A stretch of 7,783 bases of DNA from Candidatus Zixiibacteriota bacterium (GTDB lineage: Bacteria; Zixibacteria; MSB-5A5; SM1-73), in contig JAOZNS010000120.1 of assembly GCA_029933635.1 (NCBI GenBank), positions 1 to 7,783 on the forward strand, given 5' to 3'. Shown piece after piece: positions 1 to 7,176 of the stretch. Positions within the stretch are counted from its first letter, which is position 1; each line of letters begins with the position of its first letter. Under the pieces are notes generated by a model that saw nothing but the letters and a program-made list of their open reading frames with translations, was not told where the DNA came from and did no database searches. Made by a program: the position numbers and the translations under genes.

Positions 1-1917
1 CTGTATGATGAGTACCTTTTGATCCTCCTCAAATATCCGATTGAAAAAGCTTTTGATCTCTTTATATGAGCTCGCTGGAACCATCAGCTTCTTGATGATG
101 AGCCTGCGCCTGTAGATGACCGAGTTATTATCTATCTTGTATTCGGTTTTGAATTCCCCGAAATCATTCACCAGATGAATCGGTTCGGGCAGACTGACTA
201 TCTCATAAGCTGATGGAATGTCTATGGTCACATGATCCATATCAGTTTTGACCTGATCGAACATGATGGGGAAAATTCGAGAAGGCTCGGAGAATTCCTT
301 AGCGGTTTCATCCCGATTTAAGATGTTCGGATTTATATATAAACGATCATTGTCTTTTTGCACATAATGATCCGAGTGAAATCCATAGTGTATCTTAAAG
401 TCCTCCTCATAGCTGTAAAGATCGCCAAAGTTGCACGAATCAAGTATGGCCCCGGGGCAGCCTTGGCAAATCCTTTTTGCAAGGTAATTTTTTCTTTCCA
501 TAAAGGTTTTCTTTCGAAGCAAATTCTTTATTTCAGAACTTCCTTGAAGGGAATAAAGCTCTCGAGCATCACATTCAATTCTTCCCCTTGGTTTCACTTT
601 GATGTGAACCAGGCTTTCCTTCCGATTTTCTGAATAGTTCACCAGCGGGACCTGAATAGGCTTTCCTCCTTCTTCTTGAACCAGCAAGCCATCCACACCC
701 TGATATCGCCAAGATATGCAGTTCAGACCGTTGGTCTGGTTGGACGGATCCATCCATAATTGTTCTTCTCCAATATTCACCTTTAAGAGAAGATGGCTGA
801 ACCAATCCAGCATGGGGACCTCAGGCAGCTTCATCACCATCTCCCGATCAGGAACCAAAACGAAGGTGGCTTCAATCCCTGAAGCTTTCAGCAAAGCGTA
901 TAATGTCCCGCCAATTTCGGCACTGCTTCCTACCTGACGGTTGAAGATCGTTTGAGCTCGGTCAAAAATGGAGCGGGAGGTAAAGTCGGCTTTGAAATGA
1001 GATTGCACAAAATAGAATATCCTTTTAACCTTTTCCATTTCACCCTGACATTTCTGGGTAAGCCTCTTGGCAAGTTTTTTCATGGAAGCGGTGGGAATAA
1101 AATGGCTTTCGATGGTCTCAAAATACCATCGGGAGACGTTATCCCAGGATGCCTGAAGTTCCTTTCTTTTATCTAAGGCGGTGATGGAGAAAGCAAGGCA
1201 GGGGGAAGAGTCAAATCGAGGGGGCATGAAAGGTTCTTCCTCCCGGGGGAGCAGATTCGTTTTGGCAAAGGTATAAAGCGCTGTTTTTCCCGCATAACCA
1301 CCAGCTTGTTGGATGGTATCCAGAATCCCTGTCGGGCTGTCGGAATAAATCACCTGAAGATGCGGGGGAACGATCAGGCTAAATCGGGACAGAATCGTGG
1401 GTTCCTCGTTCTGGAAATAACGAATGCCAGAGAGTGGATATTTTTTTGATCGATAGATAATCTCGTAATGAATCACACAGTTGTCCTCAATTGCCGGAAG
1501 AGAGAATTTCTTTCTTTTCAGATCGTTTGAGACCCAGATTGAATGAATGTCCTCCTTTTTTAGTTCCATCACGGTTCCATCCTTCCTTTTGGTCCTTCCT
1601 CTTACCTCCATCGATTCGTCTTTTCTATAATAGGGAGTGGTAACCTCCGCATATCTGTATCCCCGTCGATTGAATATCTTCATGATCACCACCCGGACTT
1701 CTATCTTTTCCTTCAGGTAGAAGATATCCTCATCCAAGAGGTAAATTGCACCAGCGGTTGGGTAATCAGCGGAGGAAGGGACTTGGCTTTCCTCGGGGAA
1801 GGATCTGATCCATCCAGATGGAAGTTTTTGCATCCAACTCTCTTTAGAAGATACAGATGCACTGCAGAAAAGGAGGAATACGGACAAAAATAACGATCGA
1901 AATATGTATTTTTTCAT
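1..1917 (-). CDS. Exported DUF3857/transglutaminase-like protein lacking the catalytic Cys (3' end outside window)
   Basis: The frame is open from the ATG at 1917-1915 to base 1 (639 codons, no stop), so the C-terminus lies outside. Residues 1-20 form a signal peptide: MKK, then a hydrophobic run ending LLFCSA. The Cys at 18 is not in a good lipobox because Phe precedes it. Residues about 45-225 resemble DUF3857, about 255-395 a transglutaminase-like core, and the rest a C-terminal beta domain. It is a paralogue of the upstream gene. The core aligns without gaps from the active-site position onward: His375 and Asp390 are kept, but Ser332 (AGT, within VGSSAE) sits where the paralogue has Cys343 (TGT, within YGDCKD). 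The spacings 43 and 15 are identical in both proteins. I infer a non-catalytic, perhaps binding or regulatory, protein outside the cytoplasm. The paralogue ends about ten residues after the aligned point, so little is missing. Translation is probably coupled through the ATGA overlap. Its substrate is unknown. Confidence 0.85.
   Translation of the reverse strand, partial: MKKYIFRSLFLSVFLLFCSASVSSKESWMQKLPSGWIRSFPEESQVPSSADYPTAGAIYLLDEDIFYLKEKIEVRVVIMKIFNRRGYRYAEVTTPYYRKDESMEVRGRTKRKDGTVMELKKEDIHSIWVSNDLKRKKFSLPAIEDNCVIHYEIIYRSKKYPLSGIRYFQNEEPTILSRFSLIVPPHLQVIYSDSPTGILDTIQQAGGYAGKTALYTFAKTNLLPREEEPFMPPRFDSSPCLAFSITALDKRKELQASWDNVSRWYFETIESHFIPTASMKKLAKRLTQKCQGEMEKVKRIFYFVQSHFKADFTSRSIFDRAQTIFNRQVGSSAEIGGTLYALLKASGIEATFVLVPDREMVMKLPEVPMLDWFSHLLLKVNIGEEQLWMDPSNQTNGLNCISWRYQGVDGLLVQEEGGKPIQVPLVNYSENRKESLVHIKVKPRGRIECDARELYSLQGSSEIKNLLRKKTFMERKNYLAKRICQGCPGAILDSCNFGDLYSYEEDFKIHYGFHSDHYVQKDNDRLYINPNILNRDETAKEFSEPSRIFPIMFDQVKTDMDHVTIDIPSAYEIVSLPEPIHLVNDFGEFKTEYKIDNNSVIYRRRLIIKKLMVPASSYKEIKSFFNRIFEEDQKVLIIQ
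1914..1917 (-). promoter_or_regulatory. ATGA stop/start overlap coupling the two transglutaminase-like genes
   Basis: On the minus strand AAATGA contains both the ATG of the downstream gene (1917-1915) and the TGA of the upstream gene (1916-1914). No strong Shine-Dalgarno sequence lies just before it, only an AGAAAG-like purine stretch. Starting the second protein therefore probably depends on ribosomes terminating on the first. This implies one mRNA and linked amounts of the two proteins. Confidence 0.8.
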
Positions 1918-3896
1918 TTGTTTTTCTTTCTGGTGGAGGATTTCTTTCTCAGTATTATTTTCTGAGCATCTGCCTGGGCTGCCAGATCATAAAAATCTTT
2001 TAGCTCGGCATATTCATCTTTCGAGAAGTTAAGTCTTTTTCTCAAAAAGACCCTTTTATGGATGATTTGATCCCCTTCAATTTGGTAGGTAGATTCAAAC
2101 CGACCCCAGGGTTTATCCAAATGGACATCTTTGGGCAGATGTTCGATTTGTAGCTGTGGAGGTATCACCAGCTTCGTCTCATCTATGTTTATGAATTTAT
2201 AATCAAAAATTATAGGAAAATTTCTTTTCTTTTGTGGGAACAGAAATCTCAGATACCTTTGAGTGCTAAGATCAACTCCAACCAAAAGGAGATCCTGTTG
2301 TTTTGCTCCAAAGCCTTCAGCTACAAAGGATGCTTGAATGAAGATATTGGAGTCCCTTTCTTCAAAGTTTCTGAACGCGTATTCCACCAGATATGGATTT
2401 ACAAACCAGGAGCTTAAAAATTCGCTCAAAGCTTTTCTTTTCCTCTGGGGCTTAAGTTTGGACAGAGATGCTCGGAAGGCTAATTCTTCCTGACCTGTGG
2501 ATTCGATTTTCAAATTTCCCAAGACGGACCCGTCCGAATTTAGTTTGATCTCCCAGAAGGTATGAGTGACGTTTTTATCCTCCTCGGTCTGGGAAGTGAG
2601 GATCAGCTCTCCCCCGTCCGGTTTAACCACCAAGGCATATGTCTTTTGATCCTCAAACGGGAGCTGACCAAACTTGCAATCCCTACAGGCTGGGTCCAGC
2701 CAGATATATCCATCGTTGGATGGAAGTGCCACCACCACATGATCGAATTGCTTTACCTTAGGTAGGTCGGTCAACAAACTACGGTGTCCTTTGGTGGAAA
2801 GCAGAGCGGGATAAGCTGGGGTGTCGATCGTTTTTAAAAGGGTAATAAGCAACGCGGTCATATCCTTACAATCACCATAACCATATTCCAAAATATCTTC
2901 GCATGGATGCGGTCTGAAGGCACCTGTTCCGATGGCTATCGCTATATATCTTATGTGATCTTGGATGAATTGAAAGATCGCCTTTATCTTTTTCCGAGTG
3001 GAATCTAAGCCTGAGGTCAATTCGGTTGCCAGCTGTTTGAGCTTTTGGTTGGGAATCATGCTGGGCTGTGAAATTTCCCAATACCATCTTGCGATGTCAT
3101 CCCAATCTCGGGAAGGATAGACCCGGTCATCGAACCTAAACTTCTCCGGCGAAAAAGCAAGTCGAGAAGCCAGATCAGCGGCTGGAGGCATGAAATGCTC
3201 TTGATTTATAGGTGCTCGGTTGAACGTTTCCCACACGAATACCTTTTTACCTTTAGCAAAATCGATCTGAGGCTCTATGAGGTCATTAAGAACCTTAACC
3301 TTAAAGCCGAAATCTTTTGGAACGATGAGGGTGTATTTTGAGGAGAGTGTGGGAAGGTGAGACTGAAAGAACCAATCTCCCCAATACAACAGACTGGTGA
3401 AAAGAAGCTGGTATTCATATTCCAACAGACAATTTGTATCCACCCGAGGGAAATAGAACTCCAAAATTTTTGCATCGGAGTAAAGGACATAGTCGGAAAG
3501 AAGCGATTTTTCCCTGATTTCTTCCTCATTCAGAAAGAACTGGTCTCCGTCAGAATGAATGGTTCGTGCTTTTATCTTAATAACTTTTATTTTATCGTTA
3601 AAGGGGATCTCCTGATGGCTGTATCTTTTATCTGGATCGGAGAAAACTTTCATCAGCCGGTGGAAAGTGAAGCGACCCTCACCGGTTGATTTAATCTCCA
3701 TGATGGCTTCATCCTTGATTATCACTGCATCGGATTGGGGGAATGCTTCTTTTCGGGGTGTCTTTTCCGGATCAACTTTTTCCCAGGCATAAGAAGTGAC
3801 AGGCCAGAAGATGGCGATCATCAAAAATGTCCAGATCCAGAGAAGTGAGGTTTTACTTGTGTGTTCCGTATTTTCGTATCTTGCTCTGATAATCAT
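1914..3896 (-). CDS. Exported DUF3857-domain transglutaminase-like protein with intact catalytic triad
   Basis: 660 residues. The N-terminus has a basic region, a hydrophobic segment (about 17-33) and a plausible signal-peptidase site after TSYA (Ala37), so the mature protein should lie outside the cytoplasm. Residues about 55-225 match the DUF3857 type. Residues about 265-420 form a transglutaminase/protease-like core with Cys343 in YGDCKD, His386 in FDHVVV and Asp401 in WLDPA, the classical Cys-His-Asp triad. Residues about 430-645 are a C-terminal beta-rich domain, followed by a strongly basic tail (RKKSSTRKKNK). Cys404 and Cys407 (CRDC) just after the catalytic Asp could form a disulfide or bind a metal. 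The family is typically 600-700 residues; members are thought to cleave or crosslink peptides, but the substrate is unknown. ATG 3896 is the only ATG between the in-frame TAA at 3929-3927 and the signal segment; it lacks a good Shine-Dalgarno sequence. This is the first gene of a two-gene operon and is divergent from the M16 peptidase. Confidence 0.9.
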   Translation of the reverse strand: MIIRARYENTEHTSKTSLLWIWTFLMIAIFWPVTSYAWEKVDPEKTPRKEAFPQSDAVIIKDEAIMEIKSTGEGRFTFHRLMKVFSDPDKRYSHQEIPFNDKIKVIKIKARTIHSDGDQFFLNEEEIREKSLLSDYVLYSDAKILEFYFPRVDTNCLLEYEYQLLFTSLLYWGDWFFQSHLPTLSSKYTLIVPKDFGFKVKVLNDLIEPQIDFAKGKKVFVWETFNRAPINQEHFMPPAADLASRLAFSPEKFRFDDRVYPSRDWDDIARWYWEISQPSMIPNQKLKQLATELTSGLDSTRKKIKAIFQFIQDHIRYIAIAIGTGAFRPHPCEDILEYGYGDCKDMTALLITLLKTIDTPAYPALLSTKGHRSLLTDLPKVKQFDHVVVALPSNDGYIWLDPACRDCKFGQLPFEDQKTYALVVKPDGGELILTSQTEEDKNVTHTFWEIKLNSDGSVLGNLKIESTGQEELAFRASLSKLKPQRKRKALSEFLSSWFVNPYLVEYAFRNFEERDSNIFIQASFVAEGFGAKQQDLLLVGVDLSTQRYLRFLFPQKKRNFPIIFDYKFINIDETKLVIPPQLQIEHLPKDVHLDKPWGRFESTYQIEGDQIIHKRVFLRKRLNFSKDEYAELKDFYDLAAQADAQKIILRKKSSTRKKNK

Positions 3897-3930
3897 AAAA
3901 AATTTTACAAATTCAAATCCACCACCTTAA

Positions 3931-3959
3931 AATATACCATCCTCCTGTAAGATCGCAAA
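3931..3959 (-). promoter_or_regulatory. Candidate extended -10 promoter of the transglutaminase-like operon
   Basis: On the minus strand TATATT (3936-3931) matches five of six positions of the sigma-70 -10 box and is preceded by TGG, giving an extended -10 element. A weak -35 (TTTGCG, 3959-3954) lies 17 bases upstream. Transcription would start near 3924, about 28 bases before the ATG at 3896. The spacer contains AGGAGG (3946-3941), which would not be transcribed if this promoter is used. Assigned from pattern only. Confidence 0.4.
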
Positions 3960-4076
3960 TAAAAAGCATCCAAGAGTTCCAAAATCTAAAGAAGTTTGCC
4001 TGGTCGCTTTTGGATATATCCTACCTTCGGTTTAAGTTTTTGCACCGGGATCGGGAGAAAAATTCACTCTATTAGC

Positions 4077-4097
4077 AAAAATACCTCAGGTATTTTT
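4077..4097. repeat. 21-bp dyad with perfect 10-bp arms, possible operator or hairpin
   Basis: AAAAATACCT (4077-4086) and AGGTATTTTT (4088-4097) are exact reverse complements around a single C at 4087. As DNA this is a good candidate for a dimeric repressor site between divergent promoters, 67 bases upstream of the M16 -35 box and about 140 bases upstream of the operon promoter. As RNA it would fold as nine pairs with a TCA loop followed by a T-rich tail, a weak terminator-like shape with few G-C pairs. I do not recognise the regulator. Confidence 0.55.
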
Positions 4098-4163
4098 ATT
4101 TCCAGCTGGGGGGTGAAATTCCCGCCTTTGCCTTGATTTCTGAAAGGAACTTCTGCAAATTGC

Positions 4164-4191
4164 TTGACACCTTCGATAAAAATCACTTAAT
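4164..4191 (+). promoter_or_regulatory. Candidate sigma-70 promoter of the M16 peptidase gene
   Basis: TTGACA (4164-4169) is a perfect -35 box. CTTAAT (4186-4191), 16 bases later, matches four of six positions of the -10 box; reading TTAATT with a 17-base spacer matches only three. Transcription would start near 4198, giving a leader of about 26 bases before the ATG at 4224. The -10 box lies in the palindrome CTTAATTAAG (4186-4195). Confidence 0.45.
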
Positions 4192-4223
4192 TAAGCAAGC
4201 AAGTAGATGAAGCTAAACTTAAG

Positions 4224-6926
4224 ATGAATTCAAAAACGCTCAACACCTGCGTTTCGTTGTTCTTGGTGGGTTGGCTTCTGTCAGGATACAAAGAGATGAG
4301 TTCCTTCAACGTTACTCGAACCTCGCTGGATAACGGGATGGTGGTGTTGGTGGAGGAACGTCATTCTGCACCGGTTGTAGCCATCAACACCTGGGTGAAG
4401 ACCGGATATTTCAATGAACCCGACAGCCTGACCGGCATCTCTCATCTTCTTGAGCATATGTTCTTTAAGGGAACCAAGAAAAGGAAGGTGGGACAGCTAA
4501 GGGAGGAGACCAAAAAGTTAGGTGGTTACCTCAATGGGGGAACCATCTACGAGTATACCCACTACTACACCGTGCTCCCCAGTCGTTTTGTCCAACAGGG
4601 ACTTCAGATTCAATCGGATGCATTATGGAATTCGGCGATTGATTCTGCTGAGTTAGAAAAGGAAAAAAGGGTGGTGATCCAGGAGATAAAAAGGAAGAAG
4701 GACAATCCGGATGCTCTAAGTTGGGAGAAACTGATGGAGCTTGCCTTTGACCGTCATCCCATCAGACGATGGAGGATGGGAACGCCTGAGCAGGTGAAAA
4801 GCTGGAGCCAAGGTCAATTGAAGGACTACTTTAAAAGCTTCTACCGGCCGGATAATATAATCTTAAGCATAGTGGGCGATGTGAACACGGAAGAGGTATT
4901 ACGGGGAGTTAAAAAATATTACCGCTGTGGCGAAATGGAGAAGACCGTAAAGCCTGAGGTTTTGTCCGAACCTCCCCAGAAAGGTTTGAGATATTCCCAG
5001 ATTAAAGGAGATATCACTCAGTCTTATCTGAAGATGGGATTTCATATCCCCGGACAGCTACATCAAGATTTTCCTGCCTTGGAAGTTTTGGCATATATTC
5101 TGGGTCATGGACGAAGCTCTCGACTTTGCCAAAGCCTGATGGAGAGAAAAAAATTGGTCAGCTCCATAAAATCGGAGGCTTTCGCTTTGAAAGATCTGGG
5201 TGTATTTATGGTGGAGGCGGAGCTTAAGGCGGAGAACCTTTTAAAGGCTGAGATGGAGATTTTCCGGGAAATAGAAAAAATCAAAGGAGAGGAAATATAT
5301 GATCATGAGCTAAAAAAAGCCAAAAATGCCATCAAATTTTCCTACCTTTCCTCCATCCAAACCGCGCTGGGACGTTCTGAAAATCTGGCCCTCTTCGAAT
5401 CATATGGAGACTACCAATTGGGCCTAAGATACTTGAAGAATGTGGATCGGGTTACCGAGAAGGATATCAAGAAGGTGGCATCCAATTACTTGTTTTTTGA
5501 AAATGCCAGCATACTGGAGTACAGACCTGAGAATGAGGTTGATGAAAGGATGACCGCCGATGGATTAAAGGATGCGATTTCAAAAGAATTGAACAAAGAT
5601 TTAAAGGAAAGGATAAGCAGGAGGGTGGGGTTTGAGAAATTGAAAGAAGAGATCCCCTTCTTAAGTCAAAAGGTTTATTCATCCGAATCGTTCAAATCGA
5701 ATGCTCGAATAGATACCCTGACCTGTGGAGCAAAGTTAATCACCAGGGAGAATCATTCTTTGCCCTTGATCTGTCTTGGGATCTACTTCAAGGGAGGAAG
5801 GTCTTATGAGTCCTTAGAAAATTGTGGAATAACCAGGCTCACCTTGAATGGTAGCTTGAAGGGGACCAAGAATAGAAGCGCAGAACGGATATTTAATACG
5901 CTGGAAATTCTGGGAGCCTCCATTGAGACGGTTGCAGAAGCGGATTACTTTGGATATCTGTTCGAGGTCTTGTCAGCCAATTTAGATCCGGCTCTGGAGA
6001 TTCTGGCAGACGTGATAAAAAATCCTCTCTTCGATTCGGAGGAGATAGGGAAGGAGAAAAGGATCCTTCTGGCGAAAATACAAAAGAATAAAGACAACAT
6101 GCGAGAGTATCCGATTCAACTCTTCTATCAAGCCACCTTTTCTGAGCACCCCTATGGTTTGAATGGTCTGGGAGAGGCTGAGGCGGTTTCTCATCTGAAT
6201 AGTTCGGAGGTGAACAGGTGGCATCAGAAGTGTTTTTTAGCAAATAATATGGTGATAGTGGCGGTGGGAGATTTCGACTCCTCTCACCTGAAACGAAAGC
6301 TGGAAGAGTTGTTTGAAGATTTCAAAAGAAAATCAACCGAAGAGCCAAAGATTCCAAAGATCAAGCTCAAGAAAAAGGAGAATGTGTTGGTTCAAAGTCG
6401 CTCGAAGGCGCAGACGGCACAAGCTTTAGGATTTGTCACCTGTCCTTACCGGGAGGATGATTTATATGCGCTTAAGGTCCTGCAGGCGGTGGCCTCCGGA
6501 ACAGGGGGGAGATTCTTTCAACGGCTCAGGGAAAAAAGAGGCTTGGCTTACACAGTATACGGGGTAAATGATTCTTGGAAGCTGGGAGGGGTCTTCTATG
6601 CTTACATTGCCACTTCACCGGAGAATGAAAAGATAGCAAAAGATGAGCTTTTAAGTGAGTTCTATAGATTCAAAACTGAATTCATAACGGACGAGGAGCT
6701 TAACACGGCGAAAAATTACATCCAGGGAATGTATCAGATACATTTGGAAACCAATGCCGCTTTAGTGAAGCAATATGCCAAGGCAGAGCTTTTGGGTAAA
6801 GGGATCCAGGAGGTGGAGAACTACCCGAAAAAAGTAGCTCAGGTTACCAAAGAGGAGGTTAGAAAGGTTGCCACCAGATACTTCGATCCCAGGCATCTTG
6901 CAGTAGGAGTAATCAGGGGCAAGTAG
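4224..6926 (+). CDS. Exported M16-family zinc peptidase, fused active and inactive halves
   Basis: 900 residues, the usual length of a single-chain M16 (pitrilysin/insulinase-like) enzyme. The N-terminus carries a probable signal segment (hydrophobic about 9-21), suggesting action in the periplasm or at the cell surface; the cleavage site is unclear. The first M16 half (about 28-435) has the inverted zinc motif HLLEH (His74, Glu77, His78), with Glu77 as catalytic base and Glu154 in VIQEI as third zinc ligand 76 residues on; Glu147 is also conserved. A charged linker (about 436-490) follows. The second half (about 495-900) has lost the zinc site: the aligned segment reads RLTLN inside GITRLTLNGSLKGT. 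It keeps the family's LREKRGLAY signature (about 768-776), which helps bind substrate. In this family the two halves form a clamshell that degrades peptides. Met25 is an alternative start that would remove the signal. The gene is divergent from the transglutaminase-like operon. Confidence 0.93.
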   Translation: MNSKTLNTCVSLFLVGWLLSGYKEMSSFNVTRTSLDNGMVVLVEERHSAPVVAINTWVKTGYFNEPDSLTGISHLLEHMFFKGTKKRKVGQLREETKKLGGYLNGGTIYEYTHYYTVLPSRFVQQGLQIQSDALWNSAIDSAELEKEKRVVIQEIKRKKDNPDALSWEKLMELAFDRHPIRRWRMGTPEQVKSWSQGQLKDYFKSFYRPDNIILSIVGDVNTEEVLRGVKKYYRCGEMEKTVKPEVLSEPPQKGLRYSQIKGDITQSYLKMGFHIPGQLHQDFPALEVLAYILGHGRSSRLCQSLMERKKLVSSIKSEAFALKDLGVFMVEAELKAENLLKAEMEIFREIEKIKGEEIYDHELKKAKNAIKFSYLSSIQTALGRSENLALFESYGDYQLGLRYLKNVDRVTEKDIKKVASNYLFFENASILEYRPENEVDERMTADGLKDAISKELNKDLKERISRRVGFEKLKEEIPFLSQKVYSSESFKSNARIDTLTCGAKLITRENHSLPLICLGIYFKGGRSYESLENCGITRLTLNGSLKGTKNRSAERIFNTLEILGASIETVAEADYFGYLFEVLSANLDPALEILADVIKNPLFDSEEIGKEKRILLAKIQKNKDNMREYPIQLFYQATFSEHPYGLNGLGEAEAVSHLNSSEVNRWHQKCFLANNMVIVAVGDFDSSHLKRKLEELFEDFKRKSTEEPKIPKIKLKKKENVLVQSRSKAQTAQALGFVTCPYREDDLYALKVLQAVASGTGGRFFQRLREKRGLAYTVYGVNDSWKLGGVFYAYIATSPENEKIAKDELLSEFYRFKTEFITDEELNTAKNYIQGMYQIHLETNAALVKQYAKAELLGKGIQEVENYPKKVAQVTKEEVRKVATRYFDPRHLAVGVIRGK

Positions 6927-7018
6927 ATATGGTTGTGTGTTGGATGTGGAACAGGTAAATTATTGGTTCTTGCATTTTCAATGGAACGGATTGCATAACA
7001 CGATGGAAGGCAGCCCCG

Positions 7019-7047
7019 CTGGTTCGAGGTGCCCCACCCCGAACCAG
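7019..7047. repeat. GC-rich interrupted hairpin, possible intergenic repeat
   Basis: CTGGTTCG (7019-7026) pairs exactly with CGAACCAG (7040-7047). After one A-C mismatch, GGTG (7028-7031) pairs with CACC (7035-7038) around a CCC loop. That makes 12 pairs, mostly G-C. No run of T follows on the plus strand and no run of A precedes it, so it is not a standard Rho-independent terminator in either direction. Its composition differs from the surroundings, as expected of a dispersed intergenic repeat unit, but only one copy is visible. Confidence 0.55.
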
Positions 7048-7163
7048 AGATGCTACGGGATAAGGGTACCTCACAACAACGAATAAATTCTGAAATGAGG
7101 ATTTGTTCCACTGATTACACAAGGATCAATAATCTGGTTGAACATTCAGCGAGGAAGATTGAA

Positions 7164-7170
7164 AAAAGGA
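7164..7170 (+). promoter_or_regulatory. Ribosome binding site deciding the deacetylase-family start
   Basis: AAAAGGA lies six bases before the ATG at 7177, good Shine-Dalgarno spacing. The other in-frame ATG, at 7204, has AAGGA ten bases upstream, a less favourable distance. TTG at 7171 is too close to the site to be the start. This supports 7177. Confidence 0.6.
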
Positions 7171-7176
7171 TTGGAA

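Larger units (their letters stand above)
3897..4223. other. Divergent intergenic control region
   Basis: This 327-bp stretch between the two divergently transcribed units has no convincing gene. It holds a candidate extended -10 promoter for the minus-strand operon, a TTGACA promoter for the M16 gene, a 21-bp dyad (4077-4097), a 7-bp inverted pair TTTTTGC (4037-4043) / GCAAAAA (4075-4081) that shares bases with that dyad, a GGGTGAAATTCCCG stretch (4111-4124), and a 7-bp inverted pair TTGCTTG (4160-4166) / CAAGCAA (4196-4202) flanking the M16 promoter. It is longer than two simple promoters need. Confidence 0.6.
6927..7176. other. Intergenic region between M16 peptidase and deacetylase-family gene
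   Basis: These 250 bases have no supportable gene on either strand; open frames here lack a ribosome site and family features. The middle part (about 7005-7065) is clearly richer in G+C than its flanks and contains an interrupted hairpin. No convincing promoter stands out: TTGCAT (6970-6975) with CATAAC (6994-6999) is weak. The deacetylase-family gene could be read from its own promoter or by read-through. Confidence 0.6.

Noticed and set aside
358..1176. Plus-strand open frames at 358-633, 716-937 and 952-1176
   Set aside because: They are antisense to the continuous minus-strand transglutaminase-like coding frame and show no family features or ribosome sites.
1..1917. A frameshifted or broken gene left of 1917
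   Set aside because: Reading all 639 codons shows no stop; the gene is simply cut by the window edge.
3905..3946. Minus-strand 11-codon leader ORF (ATG 3940-3938 to TAA 3907-3905) directly behind AGGAGG, ending eight bases before the transglutaminase-like gene
   Set aside because: AGGAGG abuts the ATG with no spacer, which does not suit initiation, and it falls in the spacer of the better-supported extended -10 promoter, so it may not be transcribed.
5893..6243. Minus-strand open frame of 116 codons inside the M16 gene
   Set aside because: It is antisense to the conserved M16 second half, and its composition is that expected from a shadow frame.
6960..7000. Sigma-54 type promoter (TGGAAC...TTGCAT)
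   Set aside because: Only eight bases separate the GG and GC elements instead of the required ten.
7019..7047. Rho-independent terminator of the M16 gene
   Set aside because: The hairpin is strong, but no T run follows it on the plus strand and no A run precedes it for the other strand.
7005..7060. tRNA gene suggested by GGTTCGAGG, which resembles a T-arm
   Set aside because: No acceptor stem, D-arm or anticodon arm can be placed around it; the bases are explained by the inverted repeat.
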